Source of the DNA: Bacteroides sp. CAG:770
GTDB taxonomy: Bacteria; Bacteroidota; Bacteroidia; Bacteroidales; UBA932
NCBI GenBank assembly: GCA_000435075.1
Contig: FR890669.1
Location: 23,343-87,342 of the forward strand
Direction: 5' to 3'
DNA: 64,000 nt
Shown: positions 43,759 to 52,451 of the stretch, piece after piece
How the letters are laid out: each line of letters begins with the position of its first letter
How positions within the stretch are numbered: the first letter of the stretch is position 1
Made by a program: the position numbers and the translations under genes
The notes under the pieces: generated by a model
The model's input: only the letters and a program-made list of their open reading frames with translations
Told to the model about the DNA's origin: nothing
The model's database searches: none

Positions 43759-44439
43759 TTATTTTATCTTCAGTGATCTCAGGTAGGCCTTCTGCTCGGG
43801 TGTGATTCTGTAACTCTCGATGGCCTTCTGGATGGTCTTGTTGTGCGTCCAAGGGGCAAGTTTCTTATTTTCAATGTAAGGAATCGTTGCATCCCATTGC
43901 TTGGCTAGAGCCGTGGCGAAGAACCATGCAACCATCATTTTTACGTAGTATTCTCCGCTTATTGCAGATGCCGGAATCTGAAGGTATTCTGACTTGAAGT
44001 CTTTGTCAAGGTAATGGGACATAAGTGTCTCTATTCCAAATCGGCAGGTGTAAACGTGTGACGATTTACTCCAAGTTTTAATCTTCGCCAGTAGCTCCTT
44101 CTTGTGTTTGGCAAACACCTTTGGGGACATGATGTCGCAGACTGCCCAGTTATCCACGAAAGGCAGGAAGGTGTCTGTAAGACGAATGCATTCCTCGTAG
44201 TCCTTTACCTCGGAAATGAGAAGAGCATGAAGCATATTCTCATCGTAGTATTCGTGAGGAAGCTGATGAAGGAAATCCTCACATTCTGCCTCCTTTGTAA
44301 ACTCTTTTGCGAACTTGCGAAGCACAGGCACACGGATGCCCATGAAACTCTCCACAGGCACTCTCGGCGTCAGTTTGGACTGGAATTCGGCATATTCCTT
44401 GTCCCGTAGTGCGAACATCCTTTCCTGAAGTGATGTCAT
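43759..44439 (-). CDS. DNA alkylation repair protein, AlkD-like
   Basis: 226 residues, all-alpha HEAT-like repeats (PF08713). VPVLRKFAKEF, HEYYDENMLHALLI, FLPFVDNWAVCDIMSP and GEYYVKMMVAWFFATAL are typical. AlkD-like glycosylases remove bulky or cationic alkylated bases without flipping them. It is convergent with the shortened Fic gene, 6 bp from its end. The stretch 43.75-46.2 kb has no GTCAATG heptamer. Confidence 0.85.
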   Translation of the reverse strand: MTSLQERMFALRDKEYAEFQSKLTPRVPVESFMGIRVPVLRKFAKEFTKEAECEDFLHQLPHEYYDENMLHALLISEVKDYEECIRLTDTFLPFVDNWAVCDIMSPKVFAKHKKELLAKIKTWSKSSHVYTCRFGIETLMSHYLDKDFKSEYLQIPASAISGEYYVKMMVAWFFATALAKQWDATIPYIENKKLAPWTHNKTIQKAIESYRITPEQKAYLRSLKIK

Positions 44440-44461
44440 AAATAAGTTGCTCTTTATTATG

Positions 44462-45277
44462 TTATTTCAGCTTGTCATACTCCTTGTCGTCAACTGGTTC
44501 CTGCCACTCGTTGGATGTGTTCTCGCCAGGTATTTCAAAGGCGAGATGGGCAAACCAGCTGTCTTTTGCGGCACCATGCCAATGCTTCACGTTGGCAGGA
44601 ATATGGATGACTGTGCCTGGGAGGATTTCCTGTGCAGGCTTTCCTTCCTCCTGATACCAGCCACGTCCGGCCACACCTACCAGCATTTGCCCGCCACCCT
44701 TTGTAGCGTGGTGCGTGTGCCAGTTATTACGGCAACCAGGCTCAAAGGTAACATTGAAGAAAGGTATCTGACTGTCAGATATTTGAGCAAGATAACTGTT
44801 GCCTTTGAAGTATTTGGCGTAAGCGGTGTTGGGTTCGCCAACAGGGAATATCATCTCGCGCTGGAATGCAGCCTTGGCGTCTTCTCCTTTCACATCTTCG
44901 TTCCATACCTCCTTTGCCAGATTGAAGGCAGCCCAGGCCTTTGGCCAACCTGCGTAGAATGCGATGTGAGTAATAATCTCTGCCGCTTCCGTGCGGGTAA
45001 TTCCGTTATTCTTTGCCGACTGCAAGTGATATTTCAGCGAGTTGTCGGTGATTCCTTGGCTGATGAGCGAAGTGATTGTTACCAAACTGCGGTCGCGCAA
45101 TGAAAGCAGGTCATTGCGGCTCCATACTTCTCCGAAGAGGATGTCGTCGTTGAGGTGGGCGAACTCCGGGGCAAACTCACCCAGCTGGGCGCGCCCTGCT
45201 GTCTGTACTATTTTCTGTTGTGCCATTATATTGAGTGAAATAGTCGTTAATACTATGATTGTGGCAAATACCTTCAT
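44462..45277 (-). CDS. Exported carboxymuconolactone decarboxylase-cupin fusion
   Basis: 271 residues with a signal peptide (1 to about 19, ending MAQ). Residues about 45-120 are a carboxymuconolactone-decarboxylase/AhpD-like domain (RDRSLVTITSLISQG, EAAEIITHIAFYAGWPKAWAAF). Residues about 165-255 are a cupin with metal-binding His (NNWHTHHATKGGGQMLVG, PGTVIHIPANVKHWHG). Such fusions are often annotated as 4-carboxymuconolactone decarboxylases but may detoxify reactive compounds. The CxxC of AhpD is absent. An AraC regulator sits just upstream on the same strand. A fragment of a second such gene lies at 48862-49027. Confidence 0.82.
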   Translation of the reverse strand: MKVFATIIVLTTISLNIMAQQKIVQTAGRAQLGEFAPEFAHLNDDILFGEVWSRNDLLSLRDRSLVTITSLISQGITDNSLKYHLQSAKNNGITRTEAAEIITHIAFYAGWPKAWAAFNLAKEVWNEDVKGEDAKAAFQREMIFPVGEPNTAYAKYFKGNSYLAQISDSQIPFFNVTFEPGCRNNWHTHHATKGGGQMLVGVAGRGWYQEEGKPAQEILPGTVIHIPANVKHWHGAAKDSWFAHLAFEIPGENTSNEWQEPVDDKEYDKLK

Positions 45278-45298
45278 GTTTGATGTTGCTCTTTGTGT

Positions 45299-46213
45299 TT
45301 ACGATGTTTTGCGATACTCGCTTGGAGTTTTTCCCGTTTGTGCCTTGAAAAAGCGGACGAAGTGTTGGGGATACTCAAAGCCGAGGTGTTGGCTGATTTG
45401 CGTAATGCTTAAGGTTTCATCCGCAAGTAGTTGGCGGGCTGCAGAAAGCAGTCGGTCGTTGATCAGACTCTTTGCGGTTCTGCCAGTCTCTGTCTTGACT
45501 AATTCACCGAAATATTTAGGTGAATAGCAGCATTTGTCGGCAAAGTAGGCTACGGTAGGCAGCCCTTCACGCATTGCTTCGCTGGCAATGTATTCATCGA
45601 GCAGAGCGATGAATTTCTTGACCACCGAATGATTTATCTCCTCGCGTGTGATAAACTGTCGGTCGTAGAAGCGCAGACAGTAGTTCAGCAGCAACTCAAT
45701 GTTTGAGACAATGAGTTCACGAGAATGCCTATCTATAGGATGCTCGAGTTCCTGCCCAATCATTGAGAGTACATCACGGAAGATATTTACCTCGGTAGCG
45801 GATAGATGTAGAGCTTCGTTGCTTGTGTAGTCGAAGAACTCATAGCGGGAGATGTTCTTGCCAAGCTGCGTGCGGTTGAGCAACTCGGGATGGAATGCCA
45901 ATACCGTATATTTGGCAAGCGGTACTCCTGGATTAGGTTCCACTTTAACCGACTGTCCTGGAGCAAACGAAGTGACGGTCATTTCGTCAAAGTCATATTC
46001 TGTTCTGCCGTATGACAATTTGCATCCCTTGTTTTCCTTCAGAAAGAGTGCATAAAGTCCGTAGTGATGCACAGCCTCCTGTATCGGAGCAGTGTTCTCT
46101 ACACGTGCAATGCTTACCAGAGGATGAAGTGTTTTCACCCCTATGAAGTCGTTGAACTCCTGTATTGTATTAAAGAAAAAATCCATCATGGTCCTATGCA
46201 TTAAATCCTTCAT
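45299..46213 (-). CDS. AraC-family regulator of the CMD-cupin gene
   Basis: 304 residues. The N-terminal half is a cupin-like sensing domain (VHHYGLYALFLKE, FAPGQSV). The C-terminal HTH (about 200-300) shows VAYFADKCCYSPKYFGELVK, LLADETLSITQISQHLGFEYPQHFVRFFKAQTGKTPSEYR. It is encoded 21 bp upstream of the CMD-cupin gene on the same strand and probably activates it. On the minus strand a CATATTTG box, one mismatch from the -7 consensus, lies close upstream. Confidence 0.85.
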   Translation of the reverse strand: MKDLMHRTMMDFFFNTIQEFNDFIGVKTLHPLVSIARVENTAPIQEAVHHYGLYALFLKENKGCKLSYGRTEYDFDEMTVTSFAPGQSVKVEPNPGVPLAKYTVLAFHPELLNRTQLGKNISRYEFFDYTSNEALHLSATEVNIFRDVLSMIGQELEHPIDRHSRELIVSNIELLLNYCLRFYDRQFITREEINHSVVKKFIALLDEYIASEAMREGLPTVAYFADKCCYSPKYFGELVKTETGRTAKSLINDRLLSAARQLLADETLSITQISQHLGFEYPQHFVRFFKAQTGKTPSEYRKTS

Positions 46214-46388
46214 ATATTGTCAATGCAAATATGCACACATTATTTATATTTGATTGTACCTCAAATCAGGAATGTACTACCTATAGTCCAGAAATACAAA
46301 AGTCTGAGAATCCATACTGAAATAGACTTAGGTTACGAAATTACATTATTTCAGCCAATAATCTACAGGCGGATCAGGACAAATGCAT

Positions 46389-46396
46389 TAACTTTG
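46389..46396 (+). promoter_or_regulatory. -7 box of the fRMsr gene
   Basis: TAACTTTG, 12 bp before ATG 46408, implying a very short leader. Confidence 0.55.
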
Positions 46397-46407
46397 TTCA
46401 AAATGAA

Positions 46408-46896
46408 ATGATTATGTCGAAGATTGATAAATATGTGGCGTTGATTCCGCGGATTCAGTCCGTCCTTTCGGGGGAGACTGATGAAATTGCAAAGATGTCA
46501 AACATGGCGGCTTTGCTTAACTTCGAATTCGGCTTCTGGTGGACAGGGTTCTATCGCGTCGTTTCGGCTGATGAACTTGTGCTAGGGCCATTTCAGGGGC
46601 CTGTTGCCTGCACCAGAATAAGGAAAGGCAGGGGAGTCTGCGGGACTTCATGGAGAGAGGAGCGCACGCTTGTTGTCCCTGATGTCGAGCAGTTTCCAGG
46701 ACATATCGCCTGTTCAAGCGAAAGCCGGAGCGAGATAGTGGTTCCATGCTGGAAATGTGGTCGGATCGTTGCGGTACTTGACATTGACAGTAAGGAACTT
46801 GCCACATTCGACGAGGTGGACAAAGATTATCTTGAGCAGATAGTGTCAATGCTTTATTTCGAAGAAAACCATATGGAAAAGCCGTCTTGTCATTGA
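46408..46896 (+). CDS. msrC: Free methionine-R-sulfoxide reductase (GAF domain)
   Basis: 162 residues; ATG 46414 is an alternative start. The GAF fold of the fRMsr group is clear: FGFWWTGFYRV, LGPFQGPVACTRI, GRGVCGTSWRE and HIACSSESRSEIVVPC. The three Cys used for catalysis and resolution are conserved in these blocks. It reduces free methionine R-sulfoxide in the cytoplasm with thioredoxin. Together with the MsrA domain at 20358 it covers both stereoisomers of oxidised methionine. Convergent with the MFS gene. Confidence 0.88.
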   Translation: MIMSKIDKYVALIPRIQSVLSGETDEIAKMSNMAALLNFEFGFWWTGFYRVVSADELVLGPFQGPVACTRIRKGRGVCGTSWREERTLVVPDVEQFPGHIACSSESRSEIVVPCWKCGRIVAVLDIDSKELATFDEVDKDYLEQIVSMLYFEENHMEKPSCH

Positions 46897-46912
46897 CGGA
46901 ATAGTATCTTTT

Positions 46913-48127
46913 TTATGGCTTTTTCTTTGTGTCAGGCAGAAATCCTGCCACGACCCCGAGGAGTGGCAGATATGCACTGGCATTGAAAATGAACCAGATG
47001 CTTGTCTTGTCCGCAAGCCATCCGAAGAATGCCGAACCGATGCCGCCCAGACCGAACATGAGACCGAAGAAAACGCCGGAAATCATCCCTATCCTGTCTG
47101 GCATCAGGTCTGTTGCATATACGACAATCGATGAGAACGCAGACGAAATTACCAGACCTATGATGACGGCCAGAGCTATGGTCCAGAAACAGTTCACATG
47201 CGGCAGCAGCAGGGCAAATGGTGCTGCTCCCAAGATGGAGCCCCATATTACGTATTTCCTTCCGTACTTGTCACCTAAAAGTCCTCCGCCTATGGTGCCG
47301 AGCGCCGATGCTGCGAGGAATGCGAAAAGGCATAGCTGTGAATTCTGCACTGTCATCGAAAATTTGTCCATCAGGAAGAATGTGAAGTAGCTTGTCATGC
47401 AGGACAGGTAAAAGTACTTGGAAAAGATCAATGCCACCAGAATGAGCATTGCCGTATGAACCTGGCGGCGTGGGATATCATTACGGATATCTGTATTGAT
47501 TTCAGGATGGTCAGTATGGGTAGCAATCCTTTCCTTGTACCACGATGTAACGTGCAGCAGTATTATTGCAGCCAGGATTGCTATTAATGCGAACCACCGG
47601 ATGGAACTCTGTCCGAAGGGCAGAACTATGAGCGCTGCCAGCAGTGGCCCGAGTGCATTCCCTCCATTGCCTCCTACTTGGAATATCGACTGTGCCAGGC
47701 TCTTCTTTCCTCCAGAGGCCATCTGGGCGACTCTGGAAGCCTCCGGATGAAATATTGACGACCCCATTCCGATTATTCCCACTGCAATCAGAATTGTCAG
47801 GAACGTGCCGGCGCCGGAGAGCAAGAGGAGTCCTGTCAATGTAAAGCACATTCCTATGGAAAGTGCGTAAGGAGTAGGTCTCCTGTCGGCGTAATAGCCT
47901 GTGAATGGCTGAAGTATGGACGACATCATTTGGAAAACCAGCGTTATGATGCCTATCTGTGCAAACGAGAATCCATAGGTGTCCTTTATTAAGGGGTAAA
48001 TGGATGGGATTATTGACTGGATCATATCATTCAGAAAATGACCGATGCCGCAAGTAATCAGTATAGAATAAGCTGTGCCGTCATTGGAAATATTACCGGA
48101 TTGCCTGTTCTTAAAATTGACATTCAT
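46913..48127 (-). CDS. MFS transporter, fosmidomycin-resistance (Fsr) type
   Basis: 404 residues with twelve predicted membrane helices. GHFLNDMIQSIIPSIYP near the N-terminus and GIGMGSSIFHPEASR-like GMGSSIFHPEASRVAQ are hallmarks of the Fsr subgroup (YfiS/Fsr) of the major facilitator superfamily. It probably exports drugs or metabolites by proton antiport. The minus-strand promoter box TACCTTTG (plus CAAAGGTA) is at 48241-48248, giving a leader of about 110 nt. It is divergent from the lipoprotein at 48326. Confidence 0.86.
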   Translation of the reverse strand: MNVNFKNRQSGNISNDGTAYSILITCGIGHFLNDMIQSIIPSIYPLIKDTYGFSFAQIGIITLVFQMMSSILQPFTGYYADRRPTPYALSIGMCFTLTGLLLLSGAGTFLTILIAVGIIGMGSSIFHPEASRVAQMASGGKKSLAQSIFQVGGNGGNALGPLLAALIVLPFGQSSIRWFALIAILAAIILLHVTSWYKERIATHTDHPEINTDIRNDIPRRQVHTAMLILVALIFSKYFYLSCMTSYFTFFLMDKFSMTVQNSQLCLFAFLAASALGTIGGGLLGDKYGRKYVIWGSILGAAPFALLLPHVNCFWTIALAVIIGLVISSAFSSIVVYATDLMPDRIGMISGVFFGLMFGLGGIGSAFFGWLADKTSIWFIFNASAYLPLLGVVAGFLPDTKKKP

Positions 48128-48240
48128 TATCTATTGTTTCTAACAGAACACAAAAAACGAGGAAACTGTCCCCGAAAAAGCTTTCCGTCAATGATAGAGT
48201 AGGGCCCGATTGTCAATCATCGGTTCGTCGGAAAGTGACG

Positions 48241-48248
48241 CAAAGGTA
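48241..48248 (-). promoter_or_regulatory. -7 box of the MFS gene
   Basis: Plus strand CAAAGGTA, minus strand TACCTTTG. Confidence 0.55.
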
Positions 48249-48286
48249 CTAAACAAATCTACATTAACAGCTATTTGCGGCGAAAT

Positions 48287-48318
48287 TTTGAAAGAAAGCT
48301 AAAAATCCATTATTTTTG
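48287..48318 (+). promoter_or_regulatory. Promoter of the deoxyribosyltransferase-like lipoprotein gene
   Basis: TTTG at 48287-48290, 20 bp spacer, TATTTTTG at 48311-48318. The start codon at 48326 follows after 7 bp, so the mRNA is nearly leaderless. Confidence 0.75.
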
Positions 48319-48325
48319 TCAGGTT

Positions 48326-48850
48326 ATGAAATTGATATACTTTTTTGTTCTGTCATTATTGATTGTTTCCTGCGGCAGGAGCCAGGAAAAACTTCCGACA
48401 TTGGTGCTTCATCCTCACGAGGAGATGCTCGGTAACATTGACAAAAAATCCTATAAGTCTGTTTTTCTTGCGGGTACGATCGACATGGGGAGCGGGGTCG
48501 ACTGGCAGAAGGATGTGGCGGATTTTTTTGAAAAGGCTCCGGGCAACTGGGTGCTGTTCAATCCTCGTCAGGAGTTTTGGGACCCCGGTAGGGAAAACGA
48601 AATGGATTATCAGGTCAATTGGGAACTTTCGCATTTGGAGAAAGCGGATTTCATTCTCATGAACTTTCTTCCGGACAGCAAATCTCCGATCACTCTACTG
48701 GAATTGGGATTGTTTGCGCGTAGCGGGAAAGTGTATGTCGTGTGCACAGAGGGCTTCTACAGATATGACAATGTCCGGATTACGTGCGCGAAATACGGCG
48801 TCCCTGTCTATGATTCTTTGACAGAGGCGATTGTGGCTATTGTCGAGTAG
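48326..48850 (+). CDS. Lipoprotein with nucleoside 2-deoxyribosyltransferase-like domain
   Basis: 174 residues from ATG 48326. An in-frame ORF start at 48275 lies before the promoter and would give a non-signal N-terminus. The lipobox is IVSC. Residues about 45-174 resemble the Nuc_deoxyrib_tr2 family (PF15891): SVFLAGTIDMG, PRQEFWDPGREN, LEKADFILMNFLPDSKSPITLLELGLFA and the final VPVYDSLTEA. Known cytosolic relatives swap bases on deoxynucleosides; a lipid-anchored form is odd and may have another role. Confidence 0.8.
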   Translation: MKLIYFFVLSLLIVSCGRSQEKLPTLVLHPHEEMLGNIDKKSYKSVFLAGTIDMGSGVDWQKDVADFFEKAPGNWVLFNPRQEFWDPGRENEMDYQVNWELSHLEKADFILMNFLPDSKSPITLLELGLFARSGKVYVVCTEGFYRYDNVRITCAKYGVPVYDSLTEAIVAIVE

Positions 48851-48861
48851 GCTGCTGGAAA

Positions 48862-49027
48862 TTATATTTTGTCTATAGGAAATCTCCGCTCGCCTTTGAT
48901 TTTCCGGAACTCGGTGGGCGAGAATCCTGTGATGCGGCGGAATTGGGAACTGAGATATGCCACGCTTGAGTAGTCCATACCCTTCATCGCTTACTGGCTC
49001 CTGCCACTCGTTGGAGGTGCTCTTCAT
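48862..49027 (-). pseudogene. Remnants of a cupin and an AraC gene
   Basis: From the ATG at 49027 the minus strand reads STSNEWQEPVSDEGYG, nearly the end of the CMD-cupin protein at 44462 (TSNEWQEPVDDKEY). From 48987, in another frame, it reads MKGMDYSSVAYLSSQFRRIT, then GFSPTEFRKIKGER and a stop at 48862, the end of an AraC HTH. Both are fragments, joined by a deletion. Confidence 0.65.
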
Positions 49028-49064
49028 TAGAATTAGATAATTCCAAAGGCTTGTTCCGATTACA

Positions 49065-49094
49065 TTGATTTTTCGCAATTATTGGGTAAATTTG
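49065..49094 (+). promoter_or_regulatory. Promoter of the lipoprotein-DUF5723 operon
   Basis: TTG at 49065-49067, 19 bp spacer, TAAATTTG at 49087-49094. This supports the start at 49109 rather than the in-frame ATG at 49082. Confidence 0.65.
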
Positions 49095-49108
49095 CGAAAA
49101 CCTTTTAT

Positions 49109-50896
49109 ATGTCTTTGCAAAAAAATTTAACCTGTCTGCTGTCGGGCGTAGCAATGCTTTCTGCAGCAGTATCAGTAACTTCGTGTCTCAATGAGGATTA
49201 CGATCTCACGAAAGACATTGACACGAGTATTAGCATTGATGGGGATATCAGTGCGCCGCTGGGAAACTCCGAGTTTATTCTGGTCGATGACTTCCTTAAC
49301 CTTGGTAACGATGCCGCGGATGTCCTGAAAACTGATGCTTCGGGAAATTACTATGTTTCTGTAATCGGACGCGGTGCATCTTCGGATGTGGAGCTTCCGG
49401 TTCTCTCGTTCTCGGACGAGCTGGTGACGGACGGCGGATATATTGCTAAGATCAGGAAGAGCGAACTTCCATTGCCTTCAAGCGGTGCGGTTCCGGCTGA
49501 GCAGTACACTAAGCATTTCAATGTATCTTCGACACCGATGACGGTCAATGAAGATGTGCCGCATGAAATTCGGGCTGTAAAGGATGCTGAGGTTTCCGGT
49601 GTGGTGAACATCTCTTTGACGGTGACTACAGGAAAGGCGACCTTGTCTGACCTAATCATTGATTTTCCTGAGTATCTGGAATTTGCAGATGTAAAAGATG
49701 CCGGTCTGAACTTCAATCCGGATGGTAATCTCCTGACTATCAAGAGCCCTCAGATCTCTACGATGGCCAAGAACTATTATCTGAATGTCGTAGGCATTGA
49801 TTTCGACAAAATACCTTTAGGTCAGGGCTTCCTCCCGTCGCAGCATAAGATCGTGCTGAACGATGAGATAAAGCTTAGTGCCTTCGATGTGAATGCTGTG
49901 CTTTCAGACCTTGGAACGACCGTGGAGGCAGTACCTAATGAAATTGTAGCAGATATAGGCATATCAATTTCATCGTTGATCGTGAAGACTGCGTTGGTCA
50001 AGGTGGATCCCGACATTGTCATTGATCCTTTCATTTCGAATGTGGGCAAGTTGCCTGATTTTTTGAGCGGCGATGATGTGGTTCTGGACCTTTACAATCC
50101 TGTGCTGAAACTAAATATCGATAACCGCACCCCACTTAAATTGAACCTTAATGCCGATATCATGTCATACAAGGGTGCTGACCATCGTACAACTCATGTC
50201 GGCAATGCAAATGGAGGCGAAGCAATTATGCTGACTCCTTCCGGAATGAATCGACTCTATATCTCAAGGACTGGAGAAGGAGTTCCGGCCGGATTTGCAT
50301 CTGTCGTGGTGCCTGATTTCTCCTCGCTCATCAGCATTGTGCCTGACCGTATCGGCGTGGAAAACATTGATGTAGAGGCTGCTGACGAGTTCGTGACATT
50401 GACCTCGGGAGGCAGATACAATGTGGTTTATGACTTCGAACTGGCTGCCGCTCTGGCATTCGGAAAGGATGTCAAGATAGTTTACAGCACTGATTTTACT
50501 GGCTGGAATGAGACTTTCAATCCTAATGATAAGAGCTTTGCTTTGGAAATACGTGATGCTGACGTGAAGTTCGACTTTGTCAATATGATTCCGATGACAA
50601 TTTCGCTCGACGCTGCTGCCATCGATGTGGACGGCAATGTCATTCCTGGAATCAAGGTGACATTGAATGGAGATATTCCGGCGGGATCTGTCGAAAAACC
50701 GTCCACATCAGCATTGACCCTGAATCTGGAGGGTAGCGCGGAGCAGATGCGCAAGCTTGACGGTCTCCGCCTGAACCTTACCGGAAGCGATCCGGGCACG
50801 ATGTCAGGCGTCTGCCTGAACAAGAATCAGGGAGTGCAGTTCAAGAATATGAAAATCAGGCTCCAGGCTAAAATGGACATTGAATCAAGGCTTTAA
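49109..50896 (+). CDS. Large beta-rich lipoprotein, partner of the DUF5723 protein
   Basis: 595 residues from ATG 49109 (MSLQKNL). The signal ends SVTSC, a lipobox. The mature part starts NEDYDLTKDIDTSISIDGDIS and then shows long runs of alternating beta strands with many Asp/Asn turns and no known catalytic motif. It is followed after 12 bp by a DUF5723 outer-membrane protein gene, so the two probably work together at the cell surface. I do not recognise a named family. Possible roles include assembly or secretion of surface structures (inference from the partner's resemblance to PorP/SprF-like proteins). Confidence 0.78.
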   Translation: MSLQKNLTCLLSGVAMLSAAVSVTSCLNEDYDLTKDIDTSISIDGDISAPLGNSEFILVDDFLNLGNDAADVLKTDASGNYYVSVIGRGASSDVELPVLSFSDELVTDGGYIAKIRKSELPLPSSGAVPAEQYTKHFNVSSTPMTVNEDVPHEIRAVKDAEVSGVVNISLTVTTGKATLSDLIIDFPEYLEFADVKDAGLNFNPDGNLLTIKSPQISTMAKNYYLNVVGIDFDKIPLGQGFLPSQHKIVLNDEIKLSAFDVNAVLSDLGTTVEAVPNEIVADIGISISSLIVKTALVKVDPDIVIDPFISNVGKLPDFLSGDDVVLDLYNPVLKLNIDNRTPLKLNLNADIMSYKGADHRTTHVGNANGGEAIMLTPSGMNRLYISRTGEGVPAGFASVVVPDFSSLISIVPDRIGVENIDVEAADEFVTLTSGGRYNVVYDFELAAALAFGKDVKIVYSTDFTGWNETFNPNDKSFALEIRDADVKFDFVNMIPMTISLDAAAIDVDGNVIPGIKVTLNGDIPAGSVEKPSTSALTLNLEGSAEQMRKLDGLRLNLTGSDPGTMSGVCLNKNQGVQFKNMKIRLQAKMDIESRL

Positions 50897-50908
50897 TCTG
50901 TGAAAATA

Positions 50909-52384
50909 ATGAAGAAATTTCTTTTTACTATATTGGTGTCAATGCTGGCGGCAGCAAGCGCTTTAGCACAGCAGTCGATGTTGCGTTCCGCCTATTTCCT
51001 GAGCGGATATAACGGAAGGGGAGACCTGAACCCCGCATTTTCAGCGGAAAGGAACTATTTCTCCTTGCCGTCACTTGGCGGTACGGCATTGTCCGTACAG
51101 AGTAATATGGGTGTGAGTACGTTCCTGTATCCTCTTGACGGCCAGCTTACTACATTTATGAACTCGAATGTTTCCCCGGATGATTTCCTGAGTAAACTTA
51201 AGAATAACAACCGGCTCGGCGTGAACGTGGGCATGTCCGTTTTCTCGCTTGGTATTTGGGGACGCAAGTCCTTCTTCACCTTCGGTATCCGGCAGCGTGT
51301 AAATGCCGGATTGAACGTTCCGTACAGCCTCTTTGACTTCATGAAGAATGCCGGCAAGTCGCAATATTATGATATTTCTGACATAGCTGTCAATGCTGAT
51401 GCCTATATGGAATATTCCTTCGGCTGGTCACGTCAGTTCGCGGATAAGATCAATGTGGGTGCGCGTGTGAAATTCCTCATGGGCGAGGGCAGAGCCGAGG
51501 CTCGTATTGACAAGATGCATATCCAGATGACCGAGGACAGGTGGAGCGTCACTTCCAGCGGAACATTGACAGCAGCTTGCGGCCTCCTCGACGTGAAGAC
51601 AAAGGGGGAGACAGGCGCGGAAATCGATTCTCCTGAGGATGTGGACCTTTTGGACGAGTTCGATTTCAAGGAACTCAACGGCTCAAATATCGGTTCGGTA
51701 ATAGGTGGTTATGGTGCTGCCATTGACCTCGGTGCCGAACTGGAGCTGATTCCCGGCTTGAGGCTTTCCCTTGCAGTGAATGACCTCGGCGGCATTTTAT
51801 GGAATAGCGTAACGGAGGCGGCTACCAGGAAAGACAGCTGGTCGTTCGAGGGCTTCGATGATATTTCGTTCGATGAAGGCGAGGGCAAGGAGAATTCGCT
51901 TTCAGAGCAGTTCAAGGCCCTCGGCGATGATTTCCAGGACCTTGCGAAATTCTACAGGACAGCCAAGGATGCCAGCAAGTTCAAGATGCTTACAATGACA
52001 CTGAATTTCGGTGCTGAATATGTGATGCCTTTCTACAAGGGGCTCACGGCCGGCTTCCTCAGTTCGACCCGTTTCAATGGGCCTTATACCTGGTCTGAAG
52101 GCCGTTTTTATGCCAACCTGAAACCATGCAGCTGGTTCAGTTTCGCTACGAACTATGCCATTTCGTCCTACGGCTCCACAATGGGCGCCGCTCTGGGCTT
52201 CCACGCGGCAGGATTCAACATGTTCCTGGGCGCCGATGCCATCGGATTCAAGTACGCGAAAGCTACTGCACAAGGTCTGGTATATCCATACGGCCAGCTT
52301 CATCTCGGTTTGAATTTCGGCATTTCCTTCAACGTGGGCCGCCGTCATGATACCGCGCCGCGCCATGCCCTTATCTCGTTGTAG
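50909..52384 (+). CDS. DUF5723 outer-membrane beta-barrel protein
   Basis: 491 residues from ATG 50909; GTG 50900 would add three. The signal peptide is about residues 1-21 (ending LAQQ). The mature protein begins SMLRSAYFLSGYNGRGDLNPAF, typical of DUF5723 (PF18990), and ends with barrel strands in FGISFNVG. The family is found in Bacteroidota outer membranes and resembles PorP/SprF of type IX secretion. It is co-transcribed with the large lipoprotein upstream. A hairpin follows at 52415. Confidence 0.84.
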   Translation: MKKFLFTILVSMLAAASALAQQSMLRSAYFLSGYNGRGDLNPAFSAERNYFSLPSLGGTALSVQSNMGVSTFLYPLDGQLTTFMNSNVSPDDFLSKLKNNNRLGVNVGMSVFSLGIWGRKSFFTFGIRQRVNAGLNVPYSLFDFMKNAGKSQYYDISDIAVNADAYMEYSFGWSRQFADKINVGARVKFLMGEGRAEARIDKMHIQMTEDRWSVTSSGTLTAACGLLDVKTKGETGAEIDSPEDVDLLDEFDFKELNGSNIGSVIGGYGAAIDLGAELELIPGLRLSLAVNDLGGILWNSVTEAATRKDSWSFEGFDDISFDEGEGKENSLSEQFKALGDDFQDLAKFYRTAKDASKFKMLTMTLNFGAEYVMPFYKGLTAGFLSSTRFNGPYTWSEGRFYANLKPCSWFSFATNYAISSYGSTMGAALGFHAAGFNMFLGADAIGFKYAKATAQGLVYPYGQLHLGLNFGISFNVGRRHDTAPRHALISL

Positions 52385-52414
52385 GAGTTTGTCTGTATGG
52401 TTTTGAGTTGGTAT

Positions 52415-52443
52415 GGCCTGAATTGATCCAAGAGGTTCAGGCC
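52415..52443. terminator. Stem-loop between convergent genes
   Basis: GGCCTGAA and TTCAGGCC enclose 13 bases. Confidence 0.6.
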
Positions 52444-52451
52444 AATTGACA

